Assembly (NCBI RefSeq): GCF_019749295.1
Contig: NZ_JACWFG010000026.1
Span: 62,001 to 126,000 of the forward strand
Reading direction: 5' to 3'
Origin: Neobacillus niacini
Lineage (GTDB): Bacteria; Bacillota; Bacilli; Bacillales; Cytobacillaceae
Length of the DNA stretch: 64,000 nucleotides
A program made the position numbers and the translations under genes. Shown in pieces: positions 36,207-45,896 of the stretch. Each line of letters opens with the position of its first letter. Position 1 is the stretch's first letter. Under the pieces are notes generated by a model. The model did no database searches, was not told the origin of the DNA, and was given only the letters and a program-made list of their open reading frames with translations.

Positions 36207-37391
36207 CTAGTTTTCACCCAAATATTCGATGGCAAGCGCCATATAATAACGAATTGATTCTATGAACTTATCAATCTCCACATATTCATTCGGCTGATGG
36301 GCAAGTGTTGGGATCCCAGGACCTAAGATGAAAGCAGGAACCTGCAAATGAGGGCAGTACACGGATGCGTCTGTATAATAATTAACACCTGATGGCTTTA
36401 ATTCCAGGTTAAGATGCTTTTTACCCGTTTCAATTGCAAGTTTAATAAAATCATCGGATTCGCTTGTACCCACTGATGCCATATTGTTTAAGACTTTTAT
36501 TTCATGATTTGCTTTTGATTTTGCTGTAATAGACCTAATCATATTCTCCAAATCTTTTATAATTTGCTCATTGCTCTGTCCGGGAACTGTTCGGATATCA
36601 ACAGTCATCCTGCATTGATCAGGGACAACATTTGTTTTCACTCCGCCTTCAATCGTTCCAATATTTAACGTTGGATGACCTAATACGGCGTGAGGTGTAT
36701 ATTCAAATTGATAGGTTTGGAGCTGATTGATCAATTCATTCATCATTAAAATCGCATTAATTCCCTTGTCCGGCATGGAACCATGTGCTGTTTTTCCATA
36801 TATGGTGATTTCCAGCCATAAACACCCTTTATGGGCATGGAAAAGTTGGTTTTCGCTTGGTTCTGATATAACAAGGGCAGTGGCCTTGTCGATTTGTTCC
36901 TTTTCGACCACCTTTTTTGCCCCAAAGCCATCCACTTCTTCGCCTGCCGTGCCGACAAACTGCAACTTGCCATTCAGCTTCACTCCTGCCTCATCCAAAT
37001 ACTTCAAAGCAAGAAGCATGGCAGCAACACCGCCTTTCATGTCAGTCGCACCACGGCCAAATACTTTGTTATCAACCACTTCCCCGGAATACGGGTCATG
37101 CTCCCATTTCACCTTTCCCGGTGGAACAGTATCCAAATGGCCGCTGTATACCAGGTATTTCCCATTTCTACCCCCACTGTGATAGGTCGCAAATAGATTT
37201 GCCCGGTTGTTCCCTAAGTCATCTACTTCAACCTGGAGATTGGTCGATTTTAGATAGGTTTGTATCGCCTCAGCAACCTTTTTTTCATTTCCTGGTGGAT
37301 TCACACTATTAATCTGAATTAATGACTGTAAAAATTGAACCGCTTCTTTTTCATCAATTCTATCAAAAACTTTCGATTGCAAAACTGACAT
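36207..37391 (-). CDS. M20-family metallopeptidase (ArgE/DapE-like deacylase)
   Basis: 394 residues from ATG 37391, 8 bases after AAGGAGG; the frame extends further upstream without a site. Metal ligands are visible in SGHLDTVPPG, GRGATDMKGG and TAGEEVDGFGA, and a dimerisation domain sits in the middle. Likely hydrolyses an N-acyl or dipeptide bond in the cytoplasm. Its presence with the CocE hydrolase suggests that the operon handles an amide- or ester-linked substrate. Confidence 0.88.
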   Translation of the reverse strand: MSVLQSKVFDRIDEKEAVQFLQSLIQINSVNPPGNEKKVAEAIQTYLKSTNLQVEVDDLGNNRANLFATYHSGGRNGKYLVYSGHLDTVPPGKVKWEHDPYSGEVVDNKVFGRGATDMKGGVAAMLLALKYLDEAGVKLNGKLQFVGTAGEEVDGFGAKKVVEKEQIDKATALVISEPSENQLFHAHKGCLWLEITIYGKTAHGSMPDKGINAILMMNELINQLQTYQFEYTPHAVLGHPTLNIGTIEGGVKTNVVPDQCRMTVDIRTVPGQSNEQIIKDLENMIRSITAKSKANHEIKVLNNMASVGTSESDDFIKLAIETGKKHLNLELKPSGVNYYTDASVYCPHLQVPAFILGPGIPTLAHQPNEYVEIDKFIESIRYYMALAIEYLGEN

Positions 37392-37471
37392 AAAAGATAC
37401 CTCCTTGTTTAGATAAAACTGCCCGTTTTTGGGTGAATCTTTAAACGGACAGTATCTTCCTAAATCTAGTT

Positions 37472-38533
37472 TTAACTTGAATGCTCCCCAAGCCAATCAT
37501 TCAATATTCCATTCAATTTCCCCGTCATGGCTAAAGAAACGTGACCAGCTTCCACACGTAAATAGGTTTTATCTTTACTAGAAACTAAATCCATCAATGG
37601 CAGGCTTTGACCCTCGGGAATAAGGGTATCGTTTTTTGAACTGACAACCAGCAGATTCTCTTTTATTTTTCCTAAATCGACTTTTTGGCCATGGATAGTG
37701 AACTCACCTTTTACCAGTTTATTCTCTTTAAAGAGATCGATGGTTAATTGGCGAAATGCACCGCCTGTTAACGGAACATGACCACTATTCCATTTATTCA
37801 TCCGCTTCCACTTTTCTACAAACCGTTTATCATTCGCCCTCGCTAGCAATGTGACATATGGACTGTTATAAATGGGGGAAGTCACAGACCGGAACATCGA
37901 CTCAACATATGAAGGGGGAATGACCCCGTATAACTCAATCAGTCGATCCACATTAAACCCATCACCTTTTAGTGCTTCCTCCCATTTATCAGGGAGCGCC
38001 GAAACACTAAAATCGATAGGAACGGTTGCAACAATCAGGTTTCTAATTGGTTCTTCTGCAATAGCGGCATACATTGCTGCAAATGTTCCGCCTAAACAAT
38101 AACCGATCAGAGACACTTCATCCGCTTTTGAATGCCTTAATGTCCTCTTCACACCTTTTTGAATATAATCGGATATATAGTCCTCGATATTAATATCTTT
38201 ATCCTCATGTCGTGCAATCCCCCAGTCTAATAAATAGACATCGTAGCCATTGTTTACTAACCCTTCTATTACACTTGATCCCGGGGCAAAATCCAGAATA
38301 GATGGGGTGTTAAATAAGGAATAAATCATAAATATAGGAATCTCATATTTCTTTTCAACAGGCGCATAATGCCACAGCGTTGCTTTATTTTTCTTCCAAA
38401 TCGGCTTTCTTGGGGTGTGATTTGCACTAAGCTCTGGCCCCATGATGGCATTGGTAAATTCTGTCCAACGCTCGATTTCTTTTTCAAAATTGAAAGCTGA
38501 CAGATCGTTTGAATTCTCCGTTTCTATTGCCAA
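37472..38533 (-). CDS. phaC: Class III/IV polyhydroxyalkanoate synthase subunit PhaC
   Basis: 353 residues, the length of class III/IV PhaC. The lipase-like box is GYCLGG with Cys146, and the other triad members are Asp302 (SKNDTLIP) and His331 (VEAGHVSL), all in the expected places. It polymerises hydroxyacyl-CoA into polyester on granule surfaces. TTG start 7 bases after AAGGAGG, 18 bases after phaR. That it sits with an acyl-CoA ligase and AbfD instead of phaB/phaP genes is notable: the monomer may come from an imported hydroxy acid. Confidence 0.92.
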   Translation of the reverse strand: MAIETENSNDLSAFNFEKEIERWTEFTNAIMGPELSANHTPRKPIWKKNKATLWHYAPVEKKYEIPIFMIYSLFNTPSILDFAPGSSVIEGLVNNGYDVYLLDWGIARHEDKDINIEDYISDYIQKGVKRTLRHSKADEVSLIGYCLGGTFAAMYAAIAEEPIRNLIVATVPIDFSVSALPDKWEEALKGDGFNVDRLIELYGVIPPSYVESMFRSVTSPIYNSPYVTLLARANDKRFVEKWKRMNKWNSGHVPLTGGAFRQLTIDLFKENKLVKGEFTIHGQKVDLGKIKENLLVVSSKNDTLIPEGQSLPLMDLVSSKDKTYLRVEAGHVSLAMTGKLNGILNDWLGEHSS

Positions 38534-38551
38534 TATTCTTCCTCCTTCCGT

Positions 38552-39115
38552 TTATTTAGATAAAAGTGCTAATTCACGTTCCTTGTTAGAATTATTTTCT
38601 TCCAAGAGCGCCCTAAGACTAACAACCTCTTCTTTTAAAGTATTCATCTCAGCTAATTCGCTCTTTAACGCAAGAAGTTCAAAGTGGATTTCGTCTATCT
38701 TTTCCAACTCCTTTTTATTTCTTTGCTGCTCTTTTTTAAGCTGCTTGATTTGCTTATTGGTGTCATGGGAAACCTCTATTAAACTACGGAACTCTTTTTT
38801 TGAGGATTCGATGGAATCCTGGACATCCCAGATTTGTTCCTCTAGGGCATCAAGCTTTTCTTCTGTTTGGATTGATAGTTTTGCTGCATTTACGAGATCG
38901 TTTTTTGTTAATAACTGCAAATGTTCGGCCATTAACTGTTGATTCTTTTGGAACATCTCCTGAAACCGTATTTGCAGGTCTGAAGCTCCCTGTGAGAAGT
39001 TTACATATTCACGACTGTTTGTCCATAAATGGATCATGTCATTCGCTTGTTTTTCCCAGTTATTCGTAAAGCTTTTCCATGTTTCATATGGATCAAATGC
39101 TTTGTTGTCTGCCAT
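38552..39115 (-). CDS. phaR: PHA synthase accessory subunit PhaR (class IV)
   Basis: 187 residues. It starts MADNKAFDPYETWKSF, like Bacillus PhaR, and the rest is a long coiled-coil (about 60-180, heptads rich in L, E, K and Q). Class IV synthases need this roughly 20-kDa subunit for activity; class III uses the larger PhaE. Directly upstream of phaC. ATG follows AAAGGGG by 9 bases. Confidence 0.85.
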   Translation of the reverse strand: MADNKAFDPYETWKSFTNNWEKQANDMIHLWTNSREYVNFSQGASDLQIRFQEMFQKNQQLMAEHLQLLTKNDLVNAAKLSIQTEEKLDALEEQIWDVQDSIESSKKEFRSLIEVSHDTNKQIKQLKKEQQRNKKELEKIDEIHFELLALKSELAEMNTLKEEVVSLRALLEENNSNKERELALLSK

Positions 39116-39145
39116 TTTCAGATTCCCCTTTATTTTTCTGAGTGC

Positions 39146-40468
39146 TTAACTTACTGCTTTCTTTTCGTCTAATTTGGCAGAAACCGGAGTGGTTTTCTTT
39201 TCCCTTAGAATCATTGCACAAATTGCCGCGATGGCTGAAACGATAGCAAAAAAGATAAATACCTTGCTAAAATCCTGTGATCCATTTGCCCCAACACTAA
39301 CTAAATAACCTGCGATTAGCGGGGAGACAAAGGAACCCAATTGGCCAATTCCATTTGCTAAACCTGTTGCACTTCCGACAATCTCTTTTGGATAGCGTTT
39401 TGGTAAATACGCATAGATGGAGCCAAAGTTTAAGTTTACAAAGAAGCCCACTAGCAATAACAATGTCAGTAAAAGACCTGTATTTCCTTTTTCGACGGAA
39501 CCAAGCATCCAGAGAACTGGAATACTTCCAAGATAGCCAATTAAGGCCACCGGCTTCATTCGGTGAACAACATTATCCATCAGCCATCCCCCAAGCATCA
39601 TCGCGAAGAATGCCACAATATAAGGCGCAGATGCTAACAAGCCCATTTCCTTAAGATTCAACCCATGCTGTGTAACCAGGAATGATGTTAACCATGTGGT
39701 TGTTCCCCAATAAACAGCCAGCTGGCAAAATAAGCACAATGTAAAGACATAGAAATTAATATCTTTAATAAAAACACCGTAGCTTTTTCTTTTTTCTTCC
39801 TTGGACATCGTTTTAGAGACTACATTCTCTTCCTCAACATCTTGATCCTTACTTAACTTTCCTTTTTCAATCATTTCTTTAGGTGTATCTGCAACAAAAC
39901 GCCATAATAGGATGATGGCTAGCAGACCTGGAATGGCAAGAACATAGAATACCGGTCTCCAGGCACCGCTAAAGAAGTAGATAGAAATACTGGTTACGAT
40001 TACTGGGACGATGGCAGGAGCTACGGCCCAAGATGTTGCAAAGAATGATACGGCTCTTCCTCTTTCCTTAGTAGGGAACCAGTTATTGATGGCACGAATG
40101 GCAGGAGCAAAATGGTGTCCTTCCCCAAGACCCAAGCCGATACGAAGAGCAATAAACTGCGCGAAATTTTTCACTACTCCAGTTAATGCCGTAACAAAGG
40201 TAAAGACTACTACGGCAATATACATGACTTTTTTGGACCCAATTTTATCAGCCAGAAAACCTGCGCTGATTTGTGCCGCTGCATAAGCAAAGAAAAACAC
40301 AGAAGCCAGCTGTCCGACTTCAACTGGGGTTAAGTTCAGATCTTTTTGAATATATGGTAGAAAGGTTAGGACTGCCATCCGGTCAAAATAGTTAATAATA
40401 TAGACCAACCAAAGAATGACAAGAACCCAATACCGATATCCCCATGCTTTTTTCATAATAGTAGACAT
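39146..40468 (-). CDS. MFS transporter (anion:cation symporter-like)
   Basis: 440 residues, 12 hydrophobic segments, with NYFDRMAVLTFLPYIQKDL at helix 1 and GLGEGHHFAPAIRAINNWFPTKERGRA in the helix 4 region, both typical of ACS-family organic-acid carriers (hexuronate, phthalate and related anions). A candidate importer for the hydroxy acid activated by the ligase at 40502. It follows an AGGAGG ribosome site. Confidence 0.88.
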   Translation of the reverse strand: MSTIMKKAWGYRYWVLVILWLVYIINYFDRMAVLTFLPYIQKDLNLTPVEVGQLASVFFFAYAAAQISAGFLADKIGSKKVMYIAVVVFTFVTALTGVVKNFAQFIALRIGLGLGEGHHFAPAIRAINNWFPTKERGRAVSFFATSWAVAPAIVPVIVTSISIYFFSGAWRPVFYVLAIPGLLAIILLWRFVADTPKEMIEKGKLSKDQDVEEENVVSKTMSKEEKRKSYGVFIKDINFYVFTLCLFCQLAVYWGTTTWLTSFLVTQHGLNLKEMGLLASAPYIVAFFAMMLGGWLMDNVVHRMKPVALIGYLGSIPVLWMLGSVEKGNTGLLLTLLLLVGFFVNLNFGSIYAYLPKRYPKEIVGSATGLANGIGQLGSFVSPLIAGYLVSVGANGSQDFSKVFIFFAIVSAIAAICAMILREKKTTPVSAKLDEKKAVS

Positions 40469-40501
40469 TTTCGCTCTTCCTCCTAGATAAGCATCTTTTA
40501 T

Positions 40502-42097
40502 TTAATTTTCTTTTGGCTGAAGATTTCTTAATTCATTCTTTAAGATCTTGCCGCCTGGGTTCCGCGGCAGTTCCGATACCAATTCGATTAGTTTAGGAAC
40601 CTTATAATTTGCTAATCTCTCTGCTGCGAAGTCTCTAATTTCGTCCTTATCTAAGATTTCACCTTCCTTTGGGACAATCACAGCTTTTACTACTTCACCA
40701 AAAAGTGCATCCGGAATGCCCACGACAGCAGCTTCTAAAACCTTTGGATGATTATATAGAACATTTTCTACTTCGATGGAGAATATTTTTTCACCGCCCC
40801 GGTTGATTAAATCTTTTTTCCGATCGACAATATACACAAAACCATCCTGATCCATCCTTGCTAAATCCCCTGACCGCCAATATCCATTGAGAAAAGAAGT
40901 CTGGTTAGCATTCTCATTGTTCCAATACCCCTCGACAACCATAGGACCTTTTATAAGTAATTCACCTACTTCACCAGGCATACAAGGTTTATCTTCCTCG
41001 TCAACAACCTTCATTTCCCCAACAGGAACTGGCAATCCAACTGAATCCATTTTGGCATCGTCATACCATTTTGGCATAATCGTTGCGGGTGATGAGGTTT
41101 CAGTCGCTCCATATGCATTATGCAAGTGGGCGTTCGGGAAATATTTTTTCAGCATATAAATAGTTTCTGAGGACATCGGAGCCCCGCCATAGGCAATACA
41201 ATTTACGTTTGCATAACTGTATAAAGAAAAGTGGTAATGGGACATCATCATTATGTAAATGGTTGGGACGTTAAACAAAAAGGTAACATGTTCCTCCGCC
41301 GTCAATCGGATGAACTCTTCGGTATTAAATCTCCTCATGATGACAGAAGTCCCGCCTATTCTGACCATGTGAAAAAACTGACCGATTAAGCCCGTAACAT
41401 GGAATAGAGGAACAGCGAGTAATGTCTTGGCTTCATGATTGGTGTGTAACACCATTTCATAATTCATTGCGCTGTGAATTGCCCCTAAATGACTGCCCAT
41501 TGCTCCTTTTGGCAGTCCGGTCGTTCCAGATGTATACATAATAAATAATGGATCTTCTTCCGATACAACTACTTCCTCGAAGCTGGATGTTTGTTCTACT
41601 ATTTCATAAGGGAGATAATCTTTTCGTTTTGATGCCTGATTTCCAACTAAGAAGAAGTATTCAATACTTGAAATGGAATCCTCATCTCTCATGGTTTCAA
41701 CCTTATGCAGGAATTCATCATCGACAAACAAAATCCTGCTGCCGGATTGTTTCAGCATAAAGGTAAGTTCTTTCTCTTTTAATCTTGTGTTTAGCGGCAC
41801 AGCAATGGCTCCTAGTTTGGCACAAGCAAAGACAAGCAGGCAAAATTCAATACTGTTTCCTAATAAAAGGGCCACACGGTCCCCCTTTTTAACACACATG
41901 GATTTTTGCAAGTTCCCGGCAATTCTATCCACTTTAGCTTTCATCTCTTTATACGTTAACCGGACCCCATTCATCACCAGGGCCTCTTTGTCTGCAAATT
42001 TTTCTACAGATTTCTCGAGCATCGAGAAGAGATTCTGCGGCCTATTTTGGAACACCTTTACTTCACGATTAAAGTGGATTTCCTTGGTTATATTCAT
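40502..42097 (-). CDS. AMP-dependent acyl-CoA ligase
   Basis: 531 residues from ATG 42097, 7 bases after AGGAGG. ANL-family motifs: MYTSGTTGLPKGA (P-loop), YGATETS, the hinge DRKKDLINRGGEKI, and the C-terminal catalytic lysine in PRNPGGKILKNELR. It activates a carboxylic acid to its CoA thioester using ATP. Given AbfD and PhaC in the same operon, 4-hydroxybutyrate or another short hydroxy acid is a plausible substrate (inference); fatty or aromatic acids are alternatives. Confidence 0.9.
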   Translation of the reverse strand: MNITKEIHFNREVKVFQNRPQNLFSMLEKSVEKFADKEALVMNGVRLTYKEMKAKVDRIAGNLQKSMCVKKGDRVALLLGNSIEFCLLVFACAKLGAIAVPLNTRLKEKELTFMLKQSGSRILFVDDEFLHKVETMRDEDSISSIEYFFLVGNQASKRKDYLPYEIVEQTSSFEEVVVSEEDPLFIMYTSGTTGLPKGAMGSHLGAIHSAMNYEMVLHTNHEAKTLLAVPLFHVTGLIGQFFHMVRIGGTSVIMRRFNTEEFIRLTAEEHVTFLFNVPTIYIMMMSHYHFSLYSYANVNCIAYGGAPMSSETIYMLKKYFPNAHLHNAYGATETSSPATIMPKWYDDAKMDSVGLPVPVGEMKVVDEEDKPCMPGEVGELLIKGPMVVEGYWNNENANQTSFLNGYWRSGDLARMDQDGFVYIVDRKKDLINRGGEKIFSIEVENVLYNHPKVLEAAVVGIPDALFGEVVKAVIVPKEGEILDKDEIRDFAAERLANYKVPKLIELVSELPRNPGGKILKNELRNLQPKEN

Positions 42098-42122
42098 GTT
42101 CGTACCTCCTGCAACTTTTGGA

Positions 42123-42887
42123 TTATCGTGCGGTCCATCCTCCATCAACATTCAGCACCTGGCCGGTAACATATTTTGATGTATCAGAAGCGAAGAAAAC
42201 AACTGGTCCTACCAGGTCCGATGTTTCACCAATTCGTTTAATCATGGTAGAGTTGATAATTTTTTCCGACCTTTCCGGATCAGAAAGCCATTCTTTCGTC
42301 ATAGGCGTGCTGATATACCCTGGTCCAATGGCATTAACCGTTATGTTATAAGGAGCTAATTCTTCTGCCCAAACTTTTGTTATTTGGTTAATGCCTCCTT
42401 TACTGGCAGCATAGGATGTTTGAAACGGCATTCCAATGGATCCTAGAATCGAAGAGATATTAATGATTTTTCCGTAATTTTGTTTCATCATCTGTTTTGC
42501 AACAGCCTGCCCCACGAGAAAAATCCCCTTCAGATTTACTTCCAACACTGTATCCCAATCACTCTCTTCTATCTCAGGAAGTGGTTTTCGGATATTCATT
42601 CCAGCATTGTTCACTAATATGTCCAGCGAGCCGTATTGCTCCACAATTTGACTAACCAGCTGATCTACTTGATCCTTTTTCGTCACATCGCAAGGAAAAT
42701 ATGCAGCGTTAATATTCTCTTTCTTTAGCTGTGAAACTGCCATAACCCCTTCCTCTGCTCCCCTGCTGGAAATAATCAGAGTTGCACCATAATGTCCTAA
42801 AGCATGGGCCATTCCATAACCAATACCTTTACTGCCTCCTGTTACAAGTGCAACTTTTCCATTAAGATTAAAATTTGGTATGCTCAT
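42123..42887 (-). CDS. Short-chain dehydrogenase/reductase, first gene of sigma-54 operon
   Basis: 254 residues: TGGSKGIGYG, NNAG, YAASK and a C-terminal LNVDGGWTAR. It resembles gluconate 5-dehydrogenase-type SDRs and the SDR at 16036-16797. It is the first gene after the -24/-12 promoter at 42964 and precedes the ligase by 25 bases, so it probably oxidises or reduces a hydroxy acid of the same route. Substrate unknown. Confidence 0.88.
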   Translation of the reverse strand: MSIPNFNLNGKVALVTGGSKGIGYGMAHALGHYGATLIISSRGAEEGVMAVSQLKKENINAAYFPCDVTKKDQVDQLVSQIVEQYGSLDILVNNAGMNIRKPLPEIEESDWDTVLEVNLKGIFLVGQAVAKQMMKQNYGKIINISSILGSIGMPFQTSYAASKGGINQITKVWAEELAPYNITVNAIGPGYISTPMTKEWLSDPERSEKIINSTMIKRIGETSDLVGPVVFFASDTSKYVTGQVLNVDGGWTAR

Positions 42888-42963
42888 ACCCTTCTACCCC
42901 TTTCCGTCCTTGCTTACAATTTTAAAAACTGACAATACTGTCGATGTATCCACTTATTCTACT

Positions 42964-42979
42964 TGCAAATAACGTGCCA
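42964..42979 (-). promoter_or_regulatory. Sigma-54 (-24/-12) promoter of the PHA/4-hydroxybutyryl operon
   Basis: The minus strand reads TGGCAC-GTTAT-TTGCA, a full match to the consensus with correct spacing, 77 bases upstream of the first SDR. The divergent-side neighbour, transcribed on the same strand just upstream, is a PAS-type sigma-54 activator. Confidence 0.87.
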
Positions 42980-43090
42980 ACTTTTTAATAAAATAGAAAA
43001 TTATTAATTTTTCGACAATATCTCACAAAAACAGATAAAATTCTAACTATTTCCACTGTAAAAACATGGAATAATACAGGTGTAGATAAT

Positions 43091-43119
43091 AAAAAAGCCA
43101 GCAAATAAATGCTGGCCTT
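43091..43119 (-). terminator. Rho-independent terminator of the sigma-54 activator gene
   Basis: Stem GCCAGCA / TGCTGGC with a 6-base loop, then TTTTTT on the minus strand, 25 bases past the activator stop. It separates regulator and operon transcripts. Confidence 0.85.
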
Positions 43120-43143
43120 TCAAAACTTTGATTCCTTTTTTCA

Positions 43144-44577
43144 TCAGAGTGTTAAACCTAACTTTTTCATTTTTTTCACAAGTGCTGATTGACTAATTCC
43201 TAAAGCCTCTGCGGCACGCCGTGTTGTTTTTGATAACTCCATCTGCTCTCTTATCATTTTTCGCTCTACATTTGCAAGGGTTTCTTTCAGCTTTCCACTT
43301 TCAGAATTTGTGTAGCCCTTACTGTGAATCATATAAAGCGGGAGTTCCTTTACCGATATTTCATCCTGATCGGTCATGACAGCCAGCCTTTCAATAAAAT
43401 TTTCAAGCTCTCTTATATTGCCGGGCCAGTGATACTCTTCAAAAAATTGTAGAATTTCAGGATGAAAGCGTTTATTTAAATGATTCTTGTCATTGGTTCT
43501 ATTTAAAAAATAAAAAGCAAGCGGAACAATATCAACCTTCCGTTCCCTTAAAGGAGGTACCTTAATAGGAACGATATTCAACCGATAATAAAGATCTCTT
43601 CTAAAGTCATTTTTGTTAACCATTTCCTCTAAATTCATATGTGTGGCGGATATGACCCTGACATCAATTTTGATACTTTTGGTTCCCCCCACACGCATAA
43701 TTTCAAATTCCTGCAGCACCCGTAAAAGCTTGACCTGAAGGTCGATTGGCATGTCCCCAATCTCATCCAAAAAAATGGTCCCTCCGTGGGCGAGTTCAAA
43801 TAATCCGGGCTTTCCGTGGCTGTTTGCCCCTGTAAAGGCCCCTCTTTCATAACCAAACAATTCGGATTCCAGCAGGTGGCTTGGTATTGCAGCACAGTTT
43901 ACTTTTACCAATGGTTTGGCTGACCGGTCGCTTTCTTGATGTATGTAGTTAACAATTACTTCTTTTCCGACGCCAGATTCCCCTAATATAAGAACACCTG
44001 AATCTACCTTTGCTACCTTTCTTGCCAGATGGAAAACCTTCATGATTTCTTGGCTCTGAGCGACAATCCCATCAAGGTGCATTTGTATTAATTCTCTTTT
44101 TCTTAATTCTTCAATTTCATTTATGTACTGATCTGTCATTTTTCTAGAGTGAAGCAGTTCTGATTTTATTTGATTTAAGTCCGAAATGTCCCTTACATTG
44201 GTGACTACATAGGCGATTTTCCCACTCTTATCAAATACTGGACTTCCAGTTACTAAGAGTTCCTTATCTCGAACGGATTGGATAATAGTCACGGAACTCC
44301 TCTTTTCTAAAACCTTTATTGTAACAGATTCAGAGACAATCCCCTCCTTAACCACAGACGTCATATTCTTTCCAAGTAATTCTTCACTTTTAACACCAGT
44401 AATCCTTGAGTACGCAGCATTTACCATGATTCCATCACCATTATGATCTGCCACGTAAATGCCATCATAGCTAGATTGAAAGATAGAAACTAGAATGTTT
44501 ACAAGATCAGACTGGTTTATATGATCAAGTCTCATACATTCTGATAAATAATCTGTATTTATAGATTCGATTGTCAA
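43144..44577 (-). CDS. PAS-containing sigma-54-dependent activator
   Basis: 477 residues: a PAS domain (about 25-135), a short coiled linker, the AAA+ domain with Walker A GESGVGKE (199-206), an intact GAFTGA loop (246-251) and Walker B GGTIFLDEIG (265-274), and a C-terminal Fis-type HTH (RRAAEALGISQSALVKKM). It probably senses a small molecule through PAS and opens the promoter at 42964. TTG start 6 bases after GGGGGG. Compare the GAF-type activator at 904-2901, which has GAFTNA. Confidence 0.92.
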   Translation of the reverse strand: MTIESINTDYLSECMRLDHINQSDLVNILVSIFQSSYDGIYVADHNGDGIMVNAAYSRITGVKSEELLGKNMTSVVKEGIVSESVTIKVLEKRSSVTIIQSVRDKELLVTGSPVFDKSGKIAYVVTNVRDISDLNQIKSELLHSRKMTDQYINEIEELRKRELIQMHLDGIVAQSQEIMKVFHLARKVAKVDSGVLILGESGVGKEVIVNYIHQESDRSAKPLVKVNCAAIPSHLLESELFGYERGAFTGANSHGKPGLFELAHGGTIFLDEIGDMPIDLQVKLLRVLQEFEIMRVGGTKSIKIDVRVISATHMNLEEMVNKNDFRRDLYYRLNIVPIKVPPLRERKVDIVPLAFYFLNRTNDKNHLNKRFHPEILQFFEEYHWPGNIRELENFIERLAVMTDQDEISVKELPLYMIHSKGYTNSESGKLKETLANVERKMIREQMELSKTTRRAAEALGISQSALVKKMKKLGLTL

Positions 44578-44878
44578 TCCATTCCCCCCTAATAAGTATT
44601 TGATTTTTAAAAAAAGGAAGTGATTTCTTTTCGAATCAAATTTTCCGCCTGATTCGATAATGAATCATCTTTGTTATATTATTCTACAAAAAAGGTAAAC
44701 ATCCTTTAAAATAGAAAAGCTTCCGCAGCAGTTTCTCTTGTATTAGGATATAAAACTTTATTAAATTTTTAGAATTCCTTTTCTAAAGTGTGTTTACAAC
44801 TTATAATGTAATGATTAATCATTCTGAAATTTCTAATAAAAATTATGCCGAAAAGTAAGAACGTGGAGTGGTGAAAAG
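44578..44878. other. Divergent regulator gap with inverted repeats
   Basis: A 301-base gap between the sigma-54 activator and the LysR gene. It contains TCGAATCA...TGATTCGA (about 44631-44658) overlapping TGATTC-GATAAT-GAATCA, and a perfect 14-bp palindrome AATGATTAATCATT at 44810-44823. The last fits a LysR T-N11-A-type autoregulatory site. No small gene was found. Confidence 0.45.
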
Positions 44879-45790
44879 ATGGAGACGAGACAAATTCAAT
44901 ATTTCCTTGAAGTAGCAAAAAGAGAGCATGTAACAGAGGCAGCAGATGCATTGCATATTGCCCAATCTGCCATTAGCAGACAAATTTCCAATTTAGAAAA
45001 GGAATTAGGTGTAGAGCTTTTTATACGTGAGGGAAGGAGCGTAAAATTAACACCTCTTGGCAAAATTTTTTATGAACGAATAAAACAAGTGTGGTATTTG
45101 ATGGAGGATTCAAAAAGAGAGATTAGAGAATATTTAAATCCTGAAAAAGGGACCGTTCGTATTGCATTCCCGATTAGCATGGCAGCCCATACATTGCCTC
45201 ACATCATTTATTCCTTTCGTACTCGTTTCCCTGAAGCAAAATTTCAAATGAGCAATGCCCTTTATTACAAATTAATCGATGGTGTTGTAAATGGTCAATA
45301 TAATTTGGCGATGATTGCCCCCATGCCAAATCTGGAAAAAGAAAAAAAGATTAAAGGGGATATTCTTTTCACAGAAAATATCGTTGCCCTCATCCCTCTT
45401 CATCATCCATTATCAGACCGGCCATCCATTCGATTACGTGATTTAATAAATGACCCCTTCTGCGTTCTTCCTGATGGCTTTGTATTTCGTGAACAAGTTG
45501 TTCAAGCATGTAACAGTGTGGGTTTTTCACCAAATATAGCATTTGAAGGGAAAGATATTGACGCATTAAAAGGGTTAGTATCTGCAGGTTTGGGCGTAGC
45601 CTTAATGCCTGAGATGACATTGGTGGATAACACACCACGATCTACTGTCGTTATTCCCCTTTCAGATTCGAGACTTACTCGAACAGTCGGTGTTATTTAC
45701 CCAGCCGAACGTAATCTGCTTCCAACGGAAGAACTGTTTTATGAGTTTCTGATTGAAACCTATGAACGATTGAATGAGTTTAAAAATTAG
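44879..45790 (+). CDS. LysR-family transcriptional regulator
   Basis: 303 residues: N-terminal winged HTH (RQIQYFLEVAKREHVTEAADALHIAQSAISRQISNLEKELG shortened here to its core, AADALHIAQSAISRQ) and a two-lobe effector domain. It resembles the CitR/GltC/CynR group of Bacillus. Divergent from the sigma-54 activator, so it may add a second layer of control to the hydroxy-acid operon, or regulate only itself. ATG follows GGAGTGGTG. Confidence 0.9.
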   Translation: METRQIQYFLEVAKREHVTEAADALHIAQSAISRQISNLEKELGVELFIREGRSVKLTPLGKIFYERIKQVWYLMEDSKREIREYLNPEKGTVRIAFPISMAAHTLPHIIYSFRTRFPEAKFQMSNALYYKLIDGVVNGQYNLAMIAPMPNLEKEKKIKGDILFTENIVALIPLHHPLSDRPSIRLRDLINDPFCVLPDGFVFREQVVQACNSVGFSPNIAFEGKDIDALKGLVSAGLGVALMPEMTLVDNTPRSTVVIPLSDSRLTRTVGVIYPAERNLLPTEELFYEFLIETYERLNEFKN

Positions 45791-45819
45791 AAGGCTAATT
45801 AATCCATGTTACAACACTA

Positions 45820-45867
45820 AGTGTCACAACTCCATTTTCCAACAAAGAGTTCTGACACTGGTTTTTT
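45820..45867 (+). terminator. Terminator of the LysR gene
   Basis: Stem AGTGTCA-C-AACTC / GAGTT-C-TGACACT with one C:C mismatch, followed by seven T residues on the plus strand. Confidence 0.8.
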
Positions 45868-45896
45868 TAGATCAACATTTTTAATGGAAGCTATTT

